Of a DNA stretch of 64,000 nt, positions 42,757-51,071 are shown piece after piece. The position numbers and the translations under genes are program-made. The first letter of the stretch is position 1. Every line of letters begins with the position of its first letter. This DNA comes from Vibrio gangliei (GTDB taxonomy: Bacteria > Pseudomonadota > Gammaproteobacteria > Enterobacterales > Vibrionaceae). A model generated the notes under the pieces. That model was given only the letters and a program-made list of their open reading frames with translations, did not search any database and had not been told where the DNA came from. The stretch is taken from contig NZ_AP021869.1 in NCBI RefSeq assembly GCF_026001925.1, forward strand, positions 1,736,001-1,800,000, written 5' to 3'.

Positions 42757-44460
42757 ATGACTCAATTAACGATACGATTGGGTCAGAGCTCTAGCGCCGG
42801 ATGCAAAGAGATAAATCAAGATAGCTTCGGCGCTATGATCCCAAACTCCCCAGATTTAGAGTTAAAAGGAATAGCCATAGCATTGAGTGATGGCGTGAGC
42901 AGTTCACAAGTGAGCCAAATTGCGAGCGAAACCGCGATTAAAAGCTTTCTAAGTGACTACTATTGTACATCTGAAGCTTGGTCTGTAAGCCATGCGGCTA
43001 GACAAGTATTAAAAAGTACCAATGCATGGTTATACAACCAAAATCAACAAGGGCCTTATCAATCTAATATTGAAAAAGGTTATGTCTGTACCTTTTCTGC
43101 TCTCATTCTCAAAAAAAGGCATGCTCACATTGTTCATGTAGGTGATAGCCGTATTTACCACCTTAGAAATGGACAAGTTTCCGTTCTAACACAAGACCAT
43201 CGAATCAATAATGGCAATACTTCTAGTTATTTAAGTCGAGCATTAGGTGCTGAAGGGCAAATTCATATCGATTATCAACACTTAGAAATCAAAGAAAATG
43301 ACATCTTCATATTAATGACAGATGGTGTCAGTGATTATATGAATGCTACTACCATTCAAGACATCATCAGAAACCTGCCCGATCATTTAGAAGATTGTGC
43401 TCGAGGGTTCGTTCAGCATGCTTTAGATTCTGGTAGCCAAGATAATTTAACAGTCCAAATTGTAAAGATAGATTCAGTCGATGATAGCAATCAACATGTA
43501 TTACTTGACCAACCATTACCCATTCGACCTATTCTTGAAGTCGGCCAAGAGTTCGATGGTTATAAAATCATCAGGAATATTCATAGTTCTAGTCGGAGTC
43601 ATGTCTATCTTGCTGTTGATATGTCCAACAAACAACAAGTGGTCATCAAAACACCCTCTATTAATTACTCTAATGACGATGCATATTTGGAAAGATTAAT
43701 GCTAGAAGAATGGGTCGCGAAGCGTATCAGTAATCCACATGTCATATCAATTCCACAGATGAATAGAGCTCGACACTATTGGTACACTATCAGTGAGTTT
43801 GTCCAAGGGCAAACTTTAGCTCAGTGGTTGCGAGATCATCCTCAACCAAGCTTGACGCAAATTCGAAATATCATTCAACAGATAGCCAAAGGCTTAATGG
43901 CTTTGCACCGAAATGATATTTTGCACCAGGATTTACGACCAGAAAATATCATGATTGATGATAATTGTACGGTAAAAATTATCGATCTCGGCGCTGTTAG
44001 GATCGCAGGTATTACCGAGTTTGAAGAAGACCAATTACTTGGTACCGCTATTTTTACCGCCCCAGAATATTTTATCGGTGCGGGTGCGAGTGAAAATGCC
44101 GATCTCTACTCACTGGCCGTTCTCACCTATTACATGCTATCAGGTCGCTACCCGTACGGGCTAAATGCGGCCAAAGCACGCACCCTATCAGCACAATATA
44201 AATTGCAGTACCAAACAGTGGTAGATCCGAAACGTGATCTTCCTATATGGCTTGATGCTACACTCAAAAAAGCTTTGCACCCAAACCCAGTTAAACGCTA
44301 CCAATTACTTTCAGAGTTTATTTATGATTTGCACCACCCTAATCCCGCATTTCTTGCCAAGTTGAATCCTCCATGGATAGAGAGAAACCCTCTCAGATTT
44401 TGGCAAAGCTTATGTGTATTGCTAAGTATTTTACTAATAACAGCACTAATACATATTTAA
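42757..44460 (+). CDS. bifunctional PP2C phosphatase-Ser/Thr protein kinase with C-terminal membrane anchor
   Basis: The 567-residue protein has two catalytic domains. Residues about 5-240 form a PP2C phosphatase with metal-binding Asp in LSDGVSSS (45), HVGDSR (around 130), LMTDGVSDY (189) and GSQDNLTV (229). Residues about 265-530 form a protein kinase: VVIK (Lys298), catalytic loop HQDLRPEN (390-397), DLG in place of DFG (410-412), and APE (435-437). The Gly-rich loop is degenerate (IHSSSRSHVYLA), and HQD replaces HRD. One membrane helix (about 550-567) ends the protein, so both domains face the cytosol. It is 6 bp behind the nitrite channel, suggesting regulation of that channel or of nitrate/nitrite assimilation. 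Substrates are unknown. Confidence 0.88.
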   Translation: MTQLTIRLGQSSSAGCKEINQDSFGAMIPNSPDLELKGIAIALSDGVSSSQVSQIASETAIKSFLSDYYCTSEAWSVSHAARQVLKSTNAWLYNQNQQGPYQSNIEKGYVCTFSALILKKRHAHIVHVGDSRIYHLRNGQVSVLTQDHRINNGNTSSYLSRALGAEGQIHIDYQHLEIKENDIFILMTDGVSDYMNATTIQDIIRNLPDHLEDCARGFVQHALDSGSQDNLTVQIVKIDSVDDSNQHVLLDQPLPIRPILEVGQEFDGYKIIRNIHSSSRSHVYLAVDMSNKQQVVIKTPSINYSNDDAYLERLMLEEWVAKRISNPHVISIPQMNRARHYWYTISEFVQGQTLAQWLRDHPQPSLTQIRNIIQQIAKGLMALHRNDILHQDLRPENIMIDDNCTVKIIDLGAVRIAGITEFEEDQLLGTAIFTAPEYFIGAGASENADLYSLAVLTYYMLSGRYPYGLNAAKARTLSAQYKLQYQTVVDPKRDLPIWLDATLKKALHPNPVKRYQLLSEFIYDLHHPNPAFLAKLNPPWIERNPLRFWQSLCVLLSILLITALIHI

Positions 44461-44683
44461 CGGCAACACATGCTTACTACAGGCCTGCAACCGTGCAGAA
44501 TTATTAACATCGTTATATTTGACAAATGAAGTTCTGACAGTCGGGTTATTCTAACAATACTAACAAGTATTCAAAAACTGGCTAATGATAAAAACCATCA
44601 ACAAAAAATCACATAGATTTAACACGAAAAGACTAGCTAAATCTTTGATTTTTCATTTACTATCATTGGTGCTATAAATAATA

Positions 44684-44775
44684 AGTTGAAGTGACAACTG
44701 GATTAGGTTACCTGAAACTGTAATTAAATCAGTACTTCAACTATATTTAGGATCGCAATTAAAGTTTTTTGCGAT
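44684..44775 (+). promoter_or_regulatory. structured leader upstream of the OmpA-like lipoprotein
   Basis: Two inverted repeats lie in the last part of the 386-bp gap: AGTTGAAGT (44684-44692) with ACTTCAACT (44734-44742), and ATCGCAA (44752-44758) with TTGCGAT (44769-44775). They precede the gene by about 70-160 bp and could fold in the 5' untranslated RNA. Neither has a T tail. The first half of the gap (44461-44680) is AT-rich and I see nothing in it. Confidence 0.4.
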
Positions 44776-44846
44776 TCTATGAAGGAATACGCTTAGCTGA
44801 TAAGTGGCTACGATAAATTCTATAGCTCAATATCGGGGTAACAATA

Positions 44847-45374
44847 ATGGAAAAACGTATGAAAAAAAATTATCTAGGTATGGCCTGTGCACTAGGCCTA
44901 ATGGCAACATTAGCGGGCTGTAGCTCAAGCGAAGAAGTAGCTGAAGCTCCTGCTCAAACTCAAGAAGCACCAGCAACAGTAATGGCGCCAATCAGCCTAA
45001 GCGCTGATCTACTATTTGATTTTGACTCAGCAACTCTAAAAACAACTGACGCAATTGATGAAGCTGTAAGCAAAGCATCTGATGCTCAACTTAAATCAAT
45101 CACTATCGTTGGTCACACAGATAGCGTAGGTACTGATGAGTACAACCAAAAACTATCTGAAGAGCGTGCTCAAGCAGTAGCTGACTACCTGGTAAGCCAA
45201 GGCTTTGACGCTAGCCTAATCTCTGTTAGCGGCCAAGGTGAATCTTCTCCTGTTGCTGATAACGATACAGTAGACGGCCGTGCTCAAAATCGCCGTGCAG
45301 ACGTAACTGTTTCTGCTGAAGTTGAACAACCAGCACCTGTTGCTGAAACAACTGAAGAGCCAGCAGCTGAATAA
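44847..45374 (+). CDS. OmpA-family lipoprotein (Pal-like)
   Basis: The 175-residue protein has a lipoprotein signal peptide with lipobox LAGC (Cys about 26), an Ala/Pro/Glu/Gln-rich linker, and an OmpA C-terminal peptidoglycan-binding domain: LFDFDSATLK, HTDSVGTDEYNQKLSEERAQ and GRAQNRRADVTV, including the peptidoglycan-contacting Asp and Arg residues. A second Glu/Pro/Ala-rich tail ends the protein. It anchors the outer membrane to peptidoglycan. Codon use (for example many CTA Leu and GCT Ala codons) suggests strong expression. It is a monocistronic gene between a structured leader and a strong terminator. Confidence 0.9.
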   Translation: MEKRMKKNYLGMACALGLMATLAGCSSSEEVAEAPAQTQEAPATVMAPISLSADLLFDFDSATLKTTDAIDEAVSKASDAQLKSITIVGHTDSVGTDEYNQKLSEERAQAVADYLVSQGFDASLISVSGQGESSPVADNDTVDGRAQNRRADVTVSAEVEQPAPVAETTEEPAAE

Positions 45375-45410
45375 GTTCTGAACAATAAGAACTGATTTAG
45401 AATCTCAATA

Positions 45411-45445
45411 AAATAGTGAAGTCATTTGGCTTCACTATTTTTTTA
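45411..45445 (+). terminator. terminator of the OmpA-like lipoprotein gene
   Basis: AAATAGTGAAG (45411-45421) pairs perfectly with CTTCACTATTT (45430-45440), followed by more T. On the other strand the A-rich flank makes it usable for the convergent yegD gene as well. Confidence 0.88.
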
Positions 45446-45476
45446 TTTAATTTTTAGCTAAGTCTGCAAATCAGGA

Positions 45477-46844
45477 TTAAGCAAATACTGTTTGAGCCCA
45501 ACGAGCAAGGCCTGCGGTCACCGAACCAAAATAATTGCCTGAAATAATCGGCACATTAGGCAAAGTATTTTCTAGTGCTTGACGTAGAAATGGTGAACGC
45601 GCGCTACCACCAGTCATAAAGATAGCATCTGGCTTTTTACTTGCTTGCGCCATTACTTCCGTTACCAAGTCCATCATTTTTTGCGTAGGAACATCCACCG
45701 CTTCAACCATTTGCGATAAAGAGATATCCAACTCTAATAGCTCAGACGCAACCAGTATGGTTAAGGTGTGCTTATCAAACTCAGACAGTCCAATCTTCGC
45801 TTCTTCTGCCTTACGAACAATTTGATAGCCTAGAGTGTTATGGTATACGGCAAGCAATCTCGCTAACTTTTCAGGCTCTTGTGCTTCTTTTTGCAAGAGT
45901 TTCAACGCTTTTAAGTTGGCTGATTTGTAAAAGTCTTTCTGTGCGACCACATTATTAATCGCAATCGGATTCCAAAACTGCGTGATGGGCATTTCGATTC
46001 CGCTGTTCATAAGTGAACCAAAACCAAACATTGGCATGATTTTCTTAAACGCCAAATGAATATCAAGATCGTTTCCGCCTACTCGTTGTCCACTGTGCCC
46101 GAGTAAGCTGGCGGTGCGGTCTGATTGCTGTTGCCAACTTGGCCCCATTTCAATTAAAGAGCAGTCAGTAGTACCGCCACCAATATCAACCACTAACACG
46201 GTTTGATTGTGTGACAAGGTACTTTCATATTCAAGACCTGCGGCCACCGGCTCAAATTGAAATTCAATGTCTTGAAAGCCTGCGCGGGTCGCCGCATGAC
46301 GTAAAATCCCTTCGGCTTGCTGATTCGCATCTTCCCCACCGCGACCATGAAAGTTAATGGGGCGACCAATCACAGCTTGAGTAATGGTTTGCTCTGTGGA
46401 TACTTCTGCCTGCGTTTTGATGTTCTTCATCATGCTGCAAACCAGATCTTCAAAAAACACGAGCTGAGTATGATGAAGCCCACTCGCTCCTAGAAATGAT
46501 TTCGGCGATTTAACGTAATACACTTCTTGAGGATCAGAGAGATAGGTATCCAATGCGTGCTGACCAAACTGGACATCGCCTAGTTGCAGCTCAATGTCTT
46601 CTTCACGATTGAAATTAATTGCACGGCGCAAGGCTTGCTCACCCAGCGTATCTTTCGGCTTAGTATCCATAAAGCGAAAAAGATATTCGCTGATCGATTC
46701 ACGGGTTGGCGCGCAAATGGTAGAAGGAATGTAAGGACTAGAATGGGCTGAGCCTAAATTTTCCAAAGCAAGCAGTTGAGGCTGCCCGTTTTGCATTATC
46801 GCAACAGAACAATTTGCAGTGCCATAATCAAAGCCAATAAACAT
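45477..46844 (-). CDS. yegD: Hsp70-family chaperone YegD
   Basis: The 455-residue protein (E. coli YegD 450) has the Hsp70 ATPase core: phosphate loop 1 MFIGFDYGTANCSVA at the start, phosphate loop 2 VLVVDIGGGTTDCSLIEMG, and the adenosine motif IFMTGGSARSPFLRQAL. It lacks a DnaK-type substrate domain and lid. Start ATG 46844 is preferred because GAGGTAAG precedes it and the actin-like fold begins at once; the longer frame adds only six residues. The client is not known. Confidence 0.93.
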   Translation of the reverse strand: MFIGFDYGTANCSVAIMQNGQPQLLALENLGSAHSSPYIPSTICAPTRESISEYLFRFMDTKPKDTLGEQALRRAINFNREEDIELQLGDVQFGQHALDTYLSDPQEVYYVKSPKSFLGASGLHHTQLVFFEDLVCSMMKNIKTQAEVSTEQTITQAVIGRPINFHGRGGEDANQQAEGILRHAATRAGFQDIEFQFEPVAAGLEYESTLSHNQTVLVVDIGGGTTDCSLIEMGPSWQQQSDRTASLLGHSGQRVGGNDLDIHLAFKKIMPMFGFGSLMNSGIEMPITQFWNPIAINNVVAQKDFYKSANLKALKLLQKEAQEPEKLARLLAVYHNTLGYQIVRKAEEAKIGLSEFDKHTLTILVASELLELDISLSQMVEAVDVPTQKMMDLVTEVMAQASKKPDAIFMTGGSARSPFLRQALENTLPNVPIISGNYFGSVTAGLARWAQTVFA

Positions 46845-46964
46845 TCTTACCTCACGCCACACCGTTCAAAAAAGGGCGCTGATAGTAACGTATTTTGGAT
46901 TAAATAGCAGTAAATGAAGCGAGTGGCTTACTTTAGTGAGGACCGCGCAATATTTGATTAATGT

Positions 46965-47705
46965 TCATAAATCCTTTGCTGTTCTCGGGCATTCAGCACA
47001 TAAACCACGACCTTCACAACGATACACCATACAACAAGTGGTGCGTACGTAATGCCACTTAGCTTCAACAAGATCATAATGCAGTGAATCCGTGGCTTTG
47101 GTCGACAAACCAAACGCCGTCAGCCAACGTTTAGCATGTTGAGGAATATACTCCTGCGGTAAATCTTTGTGCAAATCTTGTAGACGTAAAAGTGCCATGA
47201 CTAACATATCTGCCAAAATGTGCTGGGTGAAACCCGGGCGAATACGAATAGACTGATCTAATTGGCTACGATAATGTTCAAATAGTGGTAACAGCTGTGT
47301 CGCCGCCATTTGAATTAATTCTTCGGCACTGCCATCTTGCATTGGCTCATCGGCTAATTTGAAACCGGCGACAAAATTAGCGTCACCTCGCCATTGTTGC
47401 GCCATGCTAGAAAGTGAAGGTAAGGCACTGATGCCGTAAATGCTGATAAAGCTGATATAAACGGGCTGCCATACAAGCAAAGTCCAAGTACGATTGAGCC
47501 AGTAAGCATGGCCAGCCTCAGGGTGAGATAATTGCAGCTTGGAATAGATATCTTGCAGTAATTGCTGATTATTCTGATCAGCAAAGAACCAATCATCTTG
47601 ACGATCATCAGTCATCAACTCACCGTGTAAAAACGGGGTGATATGATCGGCATAATGAAACAGCTGTTGATATCTTGGGTCAGTCACAGAAAACTCATCA
47701 AACAA
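46965..47705 (-). CDS. fhuF: FhuF-type siderophore-iron reductase
   Basis: FhuF is a cytoplasmic [2Fe-2S] protein that reduces iron in imported hydroxamate siderophores. The 246-residue protein ends with the family cluster motif CCMVYRCEGRGLCAECP, where Cys-Cys, about ten residues and Cys-x2-Cys supply the ligands. The N-terminal two-thirds is the Trp- and Leu-rich FhuF domain. It is separated from the second receptor gene by a terminator at 47771-47823. Its presence implies that at least one of the two siderophore systems takes a hydroxamate. Confidence 0.85.
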   Translation of the reverse strand: MFDEFSVTDPRYQQLFHYADHITPFLHGELMTDDRQDDWFFADQNNQQLLQDIYSKLQLSHPEAGHAYWLNRTWTLLVWQPVYISFISIYGISALPSLSSMAQQWRGDANFVAGFKLADEPMQDGSAEELIQMAATQLLPLFEHYRSQLDQSIRIRPGFTQHILADMLVMALLRLQDLHKDLPQEYIPQHAKRWLTAFGLSTKATDSLHYDLVEAKWHYVRTTCCMVYRCEGRGLCAECPRTAKDL

Positions 47706-47770
47706 ATTACAGAAAACGAAATGATACTAGTTTTTATTTAGATTAAAAGCAAAAATCATGCGCAAATAAT

Positions 47771-47823
47771 AAAAATGCCATCTAGATTGAAAAAATCACT
47801 TCAAAATACAGATGGCATTTTTC
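47771..47823 (-). terminator. terminator of the second siderophore receptor gene
   Basis: AAAAATGCCATCT (47771-47783) pairs with AGATGGCATTTTT (47810-47822), a 13-bp perfect stem. On the minus strand the T tract of the stem runs into TATTATTTG. It lies 19 bp past the receptor stop and 66 bp before the fhuF start. Confidence 0.82.
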
Positions 47824-47841
47824 TCTTAAGCAAAGTTCTGC

Positions 47842-49986
47842 TTAGAATTTATAATCAAAATTCACTTCTATCGTACGCTCTTCACCATACCAACAGTTGG
47901 CTGAGTCGTAGCAAGTATAAGTGTCTTTATCAAATAAGTTATTAACGCTTAAGTTCAGTGCTGCGCCACTTAAGCCACTAGAAAAATTGGCTAAATCATA
48001 GCCCATGGACAAGTCCACCACAGTGTAATCTGGCACTGTGTCTGTATTGGCGGCATCCATCTGACGCTCACCAATATAGCGTGCACCAGCGCCTAGGCGT
48101 GTACCTGCCAGTAAACCGTTATAAACATAATAGTTAGTCCACAAGGTCGCAGCATGTTTTGGTACATAGATTGGCGTTTTACCTTCTAGGCCGGTTGCAT
48201 CTTTGGTGATCTCCATATCCGTGTAGGTGTAGCTTGCTGCAATATCCCAATTGTCTGTCAGCATGGTACGTCCGTCTAATTCTAAACCTTGAGAGCGAAC
48301 TTCACCCACTTGTAATTTGGCTTGATAAGTCGGGTCATCAGGGTCAGAGACCACGGCGTCACTTTTCACAATATGGAATAGTGATGCAGTCATTGACGTC
48401 GCATAATCTGCAGACTGATACTTAACCCCACCTTCAATTTGCTGACCTGTTGATGGATCAAGCGCTTCACCCGCTATATTTTTACCCGCTTGAGGCTCAA
48501 AGCTCGTTGCATAATTGATGTAAGGTGACCAGCCGGAATCAAACTCATACATAGCACCAAAGCGATAGGAGAAGTTATTTTGATCAGCTTCTGTCACAGT
48601 GCCGACATAGTCACTACTCGACTGATAATTATCAAAACGTCCACCCGCCATTAAGATCACACGATCAATTCGCATTTGATCTTGGAAATAGAAGCCGAGT
48701 TGCTCCACTTTGACATCATCAACGTAAACACCAACGGGAGTCACTTGAGAGCGATCAATTTGATTATTATTCGGTGCAAATACATTAAAACTTGGTGCGG
48801 TATAACCTGAGCCATAACCATAGCTGGTATAATTTGAACTGCCCTTTAAGTGTTGATAATCCACACCAAGCAGCAAGTTATGTTGCACCGGGCCAGTAAT
48901 AACCAAACCAGACAATTGATTATCAATGGTAAAGCCTTCCGATTCTTCATCCGTGCTGTATATATAACGATCGAGATTCCCCGTACTTGGATCCCAACCA
49001 GACACCGCATGATAGGTATTCTCTTGGTACAAATCCGCCTTCATAAAGCGAGCATTTTGTAAGAATGACCAATTATCGTTGAAGCGATGATCGATCTTAT
49101 AACCGGCCATCCAAAATTCACGCTCGAACTTGCTCCAGTTTTTATCGCCCATTGAAGCATTCTTATCTATGCTACCATTCGGGTTATCCCACACCGAGCC
49201 GGACGCTGGCATCGCCGAGTTCATACCCATGTTCGGATCATTCTGATAATAAAAATTGAAGTTAATAAGAGTATTATCAGTCACATACCAATCAATCGAG
49301 GGGGCAATCACATAACGTTCTTCGGTAGTATTATCCACTTGCCCATCACGATGCGACGCTAAACCAATTAAACGGTAATACACATTGGAGTCACCAAACT
49401 GCCCAGTGGTGTCAATCGAGGCTTTGGCTAAATTGCGTGAACCGGTTGCTACCGAGATATCGGTGTGGCGTTCTTTCTGAGGAGACTTAGCAATTAAGTT
49501 CACCATCCCGCCCGGTGGCATAGAACCATAAAGTACTGAACTTGGGCCTTTGAACACTTCAACGCGTTCAAGAGCGATGGGATCAATTTGCGGCTGTAAG
49601 TTCCAGCCGGTTAAATATTGTAATACCAAGCCATCGTAGTACATCTGGGTATTTTCAAAACCACGGATGTTGTAGTTGTCATACATAGTCACGCTACCGC
49701 CTTTCAGCTCAGCATTGACCCCAGGCGCATAGCGCAGCACTTGTTGAACCGACGTCACACCACGGTTCTCAAACTGTTCAGAATCAATAACCGAAATCGC
49801 TTGCGGCGTTTCTTCTGGCTCTAACGAGGTTTTGGTCGCGGTATTTCGGTAAGTTTGACCAAGTACAGTAATCGTATCTTGTTCACTTTTGTCTTCTGCC
49901 GCATATAAAGAAGGGGTAAAAACCGCCGACATAACGGCTAAAGCAACGGTGGTCACTTGAAGAGATTTTTTTTCAATAACAGGCAT
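47842..49986 (-). CDS. TonB-dependent siderophore receptor (second, FhuA/FoxA-like)
   Basis: The 714-residue outer-membrane receptor has a signal peptide ending SLYAAED, TonB box-like QDTITVLG, plug motif VEVFKGPSSVLYGSMPPGGMVNLIAKSP, and a barrel ending EVNFDYKF. A C-terminal Cys pair (CYDSANCWYGEERT) is shared with the receptor at 35439. Its relatives carry hydroxamate siderophores such as ferrioxamine B; that is inference. A near-perfect Fur box at 50023-50037 precedes it. An AraC/GyrI regulator lies directly upstream on the same strand and the TonB2 motor follows in the same direction upstream. Confidence 0.9.
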   Translation of the reverse strand: MPVIEKKSLQVTTVALAVMSAVFTPSLYAAEDKSEQDTITVLGQTYRNTATKTSLEPEETPQAISVIDSEQFENRGVTSVQQVLRYAPGVNAELKGGSVTMYDNYNIRGFENTQMYYDGLVLQYLTGWNLQPQIDPIALERVEVFKGPSSVLYGSMPPGGMVNLIAKSPQKERHTDISVATGSRNLAKASIDTTGQFGDSNVYYRLIGLASHRDGQVDNTTEERYVIAPSIDWYVTDNTLINFNFYYQNDPNMGMNSAMPASGSVWDNPNGSIDKNASMGDKNWSKFEREFWMAGYKIDHRFNDNWSFLQNARFMKADLYQENTYHAVSGWDPSTGNLDRYIYSTDEESEGFTIDNQLSGLVITGPVQHNLLLGVDYQHLKGSSNYTSYGYGSGYTAPSFNVFAPNNNQIDRSQVTPVGVYVDDVKVEQLGFYFQDQMRIDRVILMAGGRFDNYQSSSDYVGTVTEADQNNFSYRFGAMYEFDSGWSPYINYATSFEPQAGKNIAGEALDPSTGQQIEGGVKYQSADYATSMTASLFHIVKSDAVVSDPDDPTYQAKLQVGEVRSQGLELDGRTMLTDNWDIAASYTYTDMEITKDATGLEGKTPIYVPKHAATLWTNYYVYNGLLAGTRLGAGARYIGERQMDAANTDTVPDYTVVDLSMGYDLANFSSGLSGAALNLSVNNLFDKDTYTCYDSANCWYGEERTIEVNFDYKF

Positions 49987-50022
49987 ATTCCTTTCCTAAC
50001 TGCAAAATTCGCCACAAACTAA

Positions 50023-50037
50023 CGATAATCATTATCA
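50023..50037. promoter_or_regulatory. Fur box upstream of the second siderophore receptor
   Basis: CGATAATCATTATCA matches the 7-1-7 Fur consensus TGATAATnATTATCA at 13 of 14 informative positions and lies about 37 bp upstream of the receptor start. It is the strongest Fur-like site in the window. Confidence 0.8.
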
Positions 50038-50096
50038 TTTGCATATATTACGATTTTGCAAGCAAGGAAAGTTAACAATTTGGTGCAAGTTGAGGC

Positions 50097-51071
50097 TTAG
50101 ATGTGTGTTTTTACCGCCTCAATTGGTAGCCAATACTCCATTTGAGCCTGATCATCTTGGGCTTGATAATCGTGCGGATAAATTTCTAGCTCAAATCCAT
50201 CAATGCCTCGATAGCCACTTTGCGGTAACCAATGAGTAAACAACCATTCAAGTTTCGATTTGAGCCCGTGAATCGGCCCATAATGAGTCAATACCGCGTA
50301 TTGCTGCTTTGGAATGGTAAGTGATTTTATGCCAGAACCTTGAGTAAGTTGATCGGAATAAGATGGCGGATTAGTGAACTCGGAATACTCCATCGATGCC
50401 CAGTAACTCAAACATTCAGCGTTCATACTCAGGGTATCGATCACCCCAAACCGTGTTACCTTTGGTGGGGAGTTCACGTTCAACGTACGTTCGAATGTTT
50501 GCCAAATAGCAGGAACTTGAGTTTGAAAATTCGGCTCACTGGCAAATAGCCCACTAATTTCGCCGTGGCAACCCACTAATTGAAGTTCATCCTTAGACTC
50601 TACCCTTATTTGTGTAAATTGCCGTGTTGCGGCTGACACATCGGACTGCGTCGATTCGAATTGAGCCAAAGCTATCGGTTGGCGTAAACCGGTGCGAATA
50701 CCTTGCTTACGGTAGTCTCGTGGAGAACAGTGAAAAAATTGTTTAAAAGCCCGGCTAAAACTGATTTCAGAGTTAAAACCAAAAGCTAAAGCAACATCGA
50801 GAATACGTTCATTCGGTTGTTGTAGCAGGGTTTCCGCCGCCCCGCTCAGTTTGATTTCTCGTATATATTGCGCAACATTCAAACCGGTCTCAGCGCGAAA
50901 TACACGCTGTAATTGCCAGCGTGACCAACAACTTTTTTGCGCAATATTTTCCAAAGACAAAGGTAAAAAAAGGTGTTGATGAATATACTCCAACACCTTT
51001 TCTATGCGGGTAAAGTGCGCGGCATTACCGCTGCACCTTACCGAAGCACTACATTTCAAAGAATCGGCCAC
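50097..51071 (-). CDS. AraC-family regulator with C-terminal GyrI-like domain
   Basis: The 324-residue protein has an N-terminal AraC/XylS double helix-turn-helix (IEKVLEYIHQHLFLPLSLENIA in part, then VALAFGFNSEISFSRAFKQFF-type motif, ending PRDYRKQG) at about 22-125. A C-terminal GyrI-like ligand-binding domain follows (about 150-320, with HYGPIHGLKSKLEWLFTHWLP), the Rob-like arrangement. The first codon is GTG overlapping the TPR stop by one base, so it is translationally linked to the TonB2 operon. It may regulate the receptor at 47842 in response to a siderophore; position supports this but there is no direct proof. Confidence 0.88.
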   Translation of the reverse strand: MADSLKCSASVRCSGNAAHFTRIEKVLEYIHQHLFLPLSLENIAQKSCWSRWQLQRVFRAETGLNVAQYIREIKLSGAAETLLQQPNERILDVALAFGFNSEISFSRAFKQFFHCSPRDYRKQGIRTGLRQPIALAQFESTQSDVSAATRQFTQIRVESKDELQLVGCHGEISGLFASEPNFQTQVPAIWQTFERTLNVNSPPKVTRFGVIDTLSMNAECLSYWASMEYSEFTNPPSYSDQLTQGSGIKSLTIPKQQYAVLTHYGPIHGLKSKLEWLFTHWLPQSGYRGIDGFELEIYPHDYQAQDDQAQMEYWLPIEAVKTHI

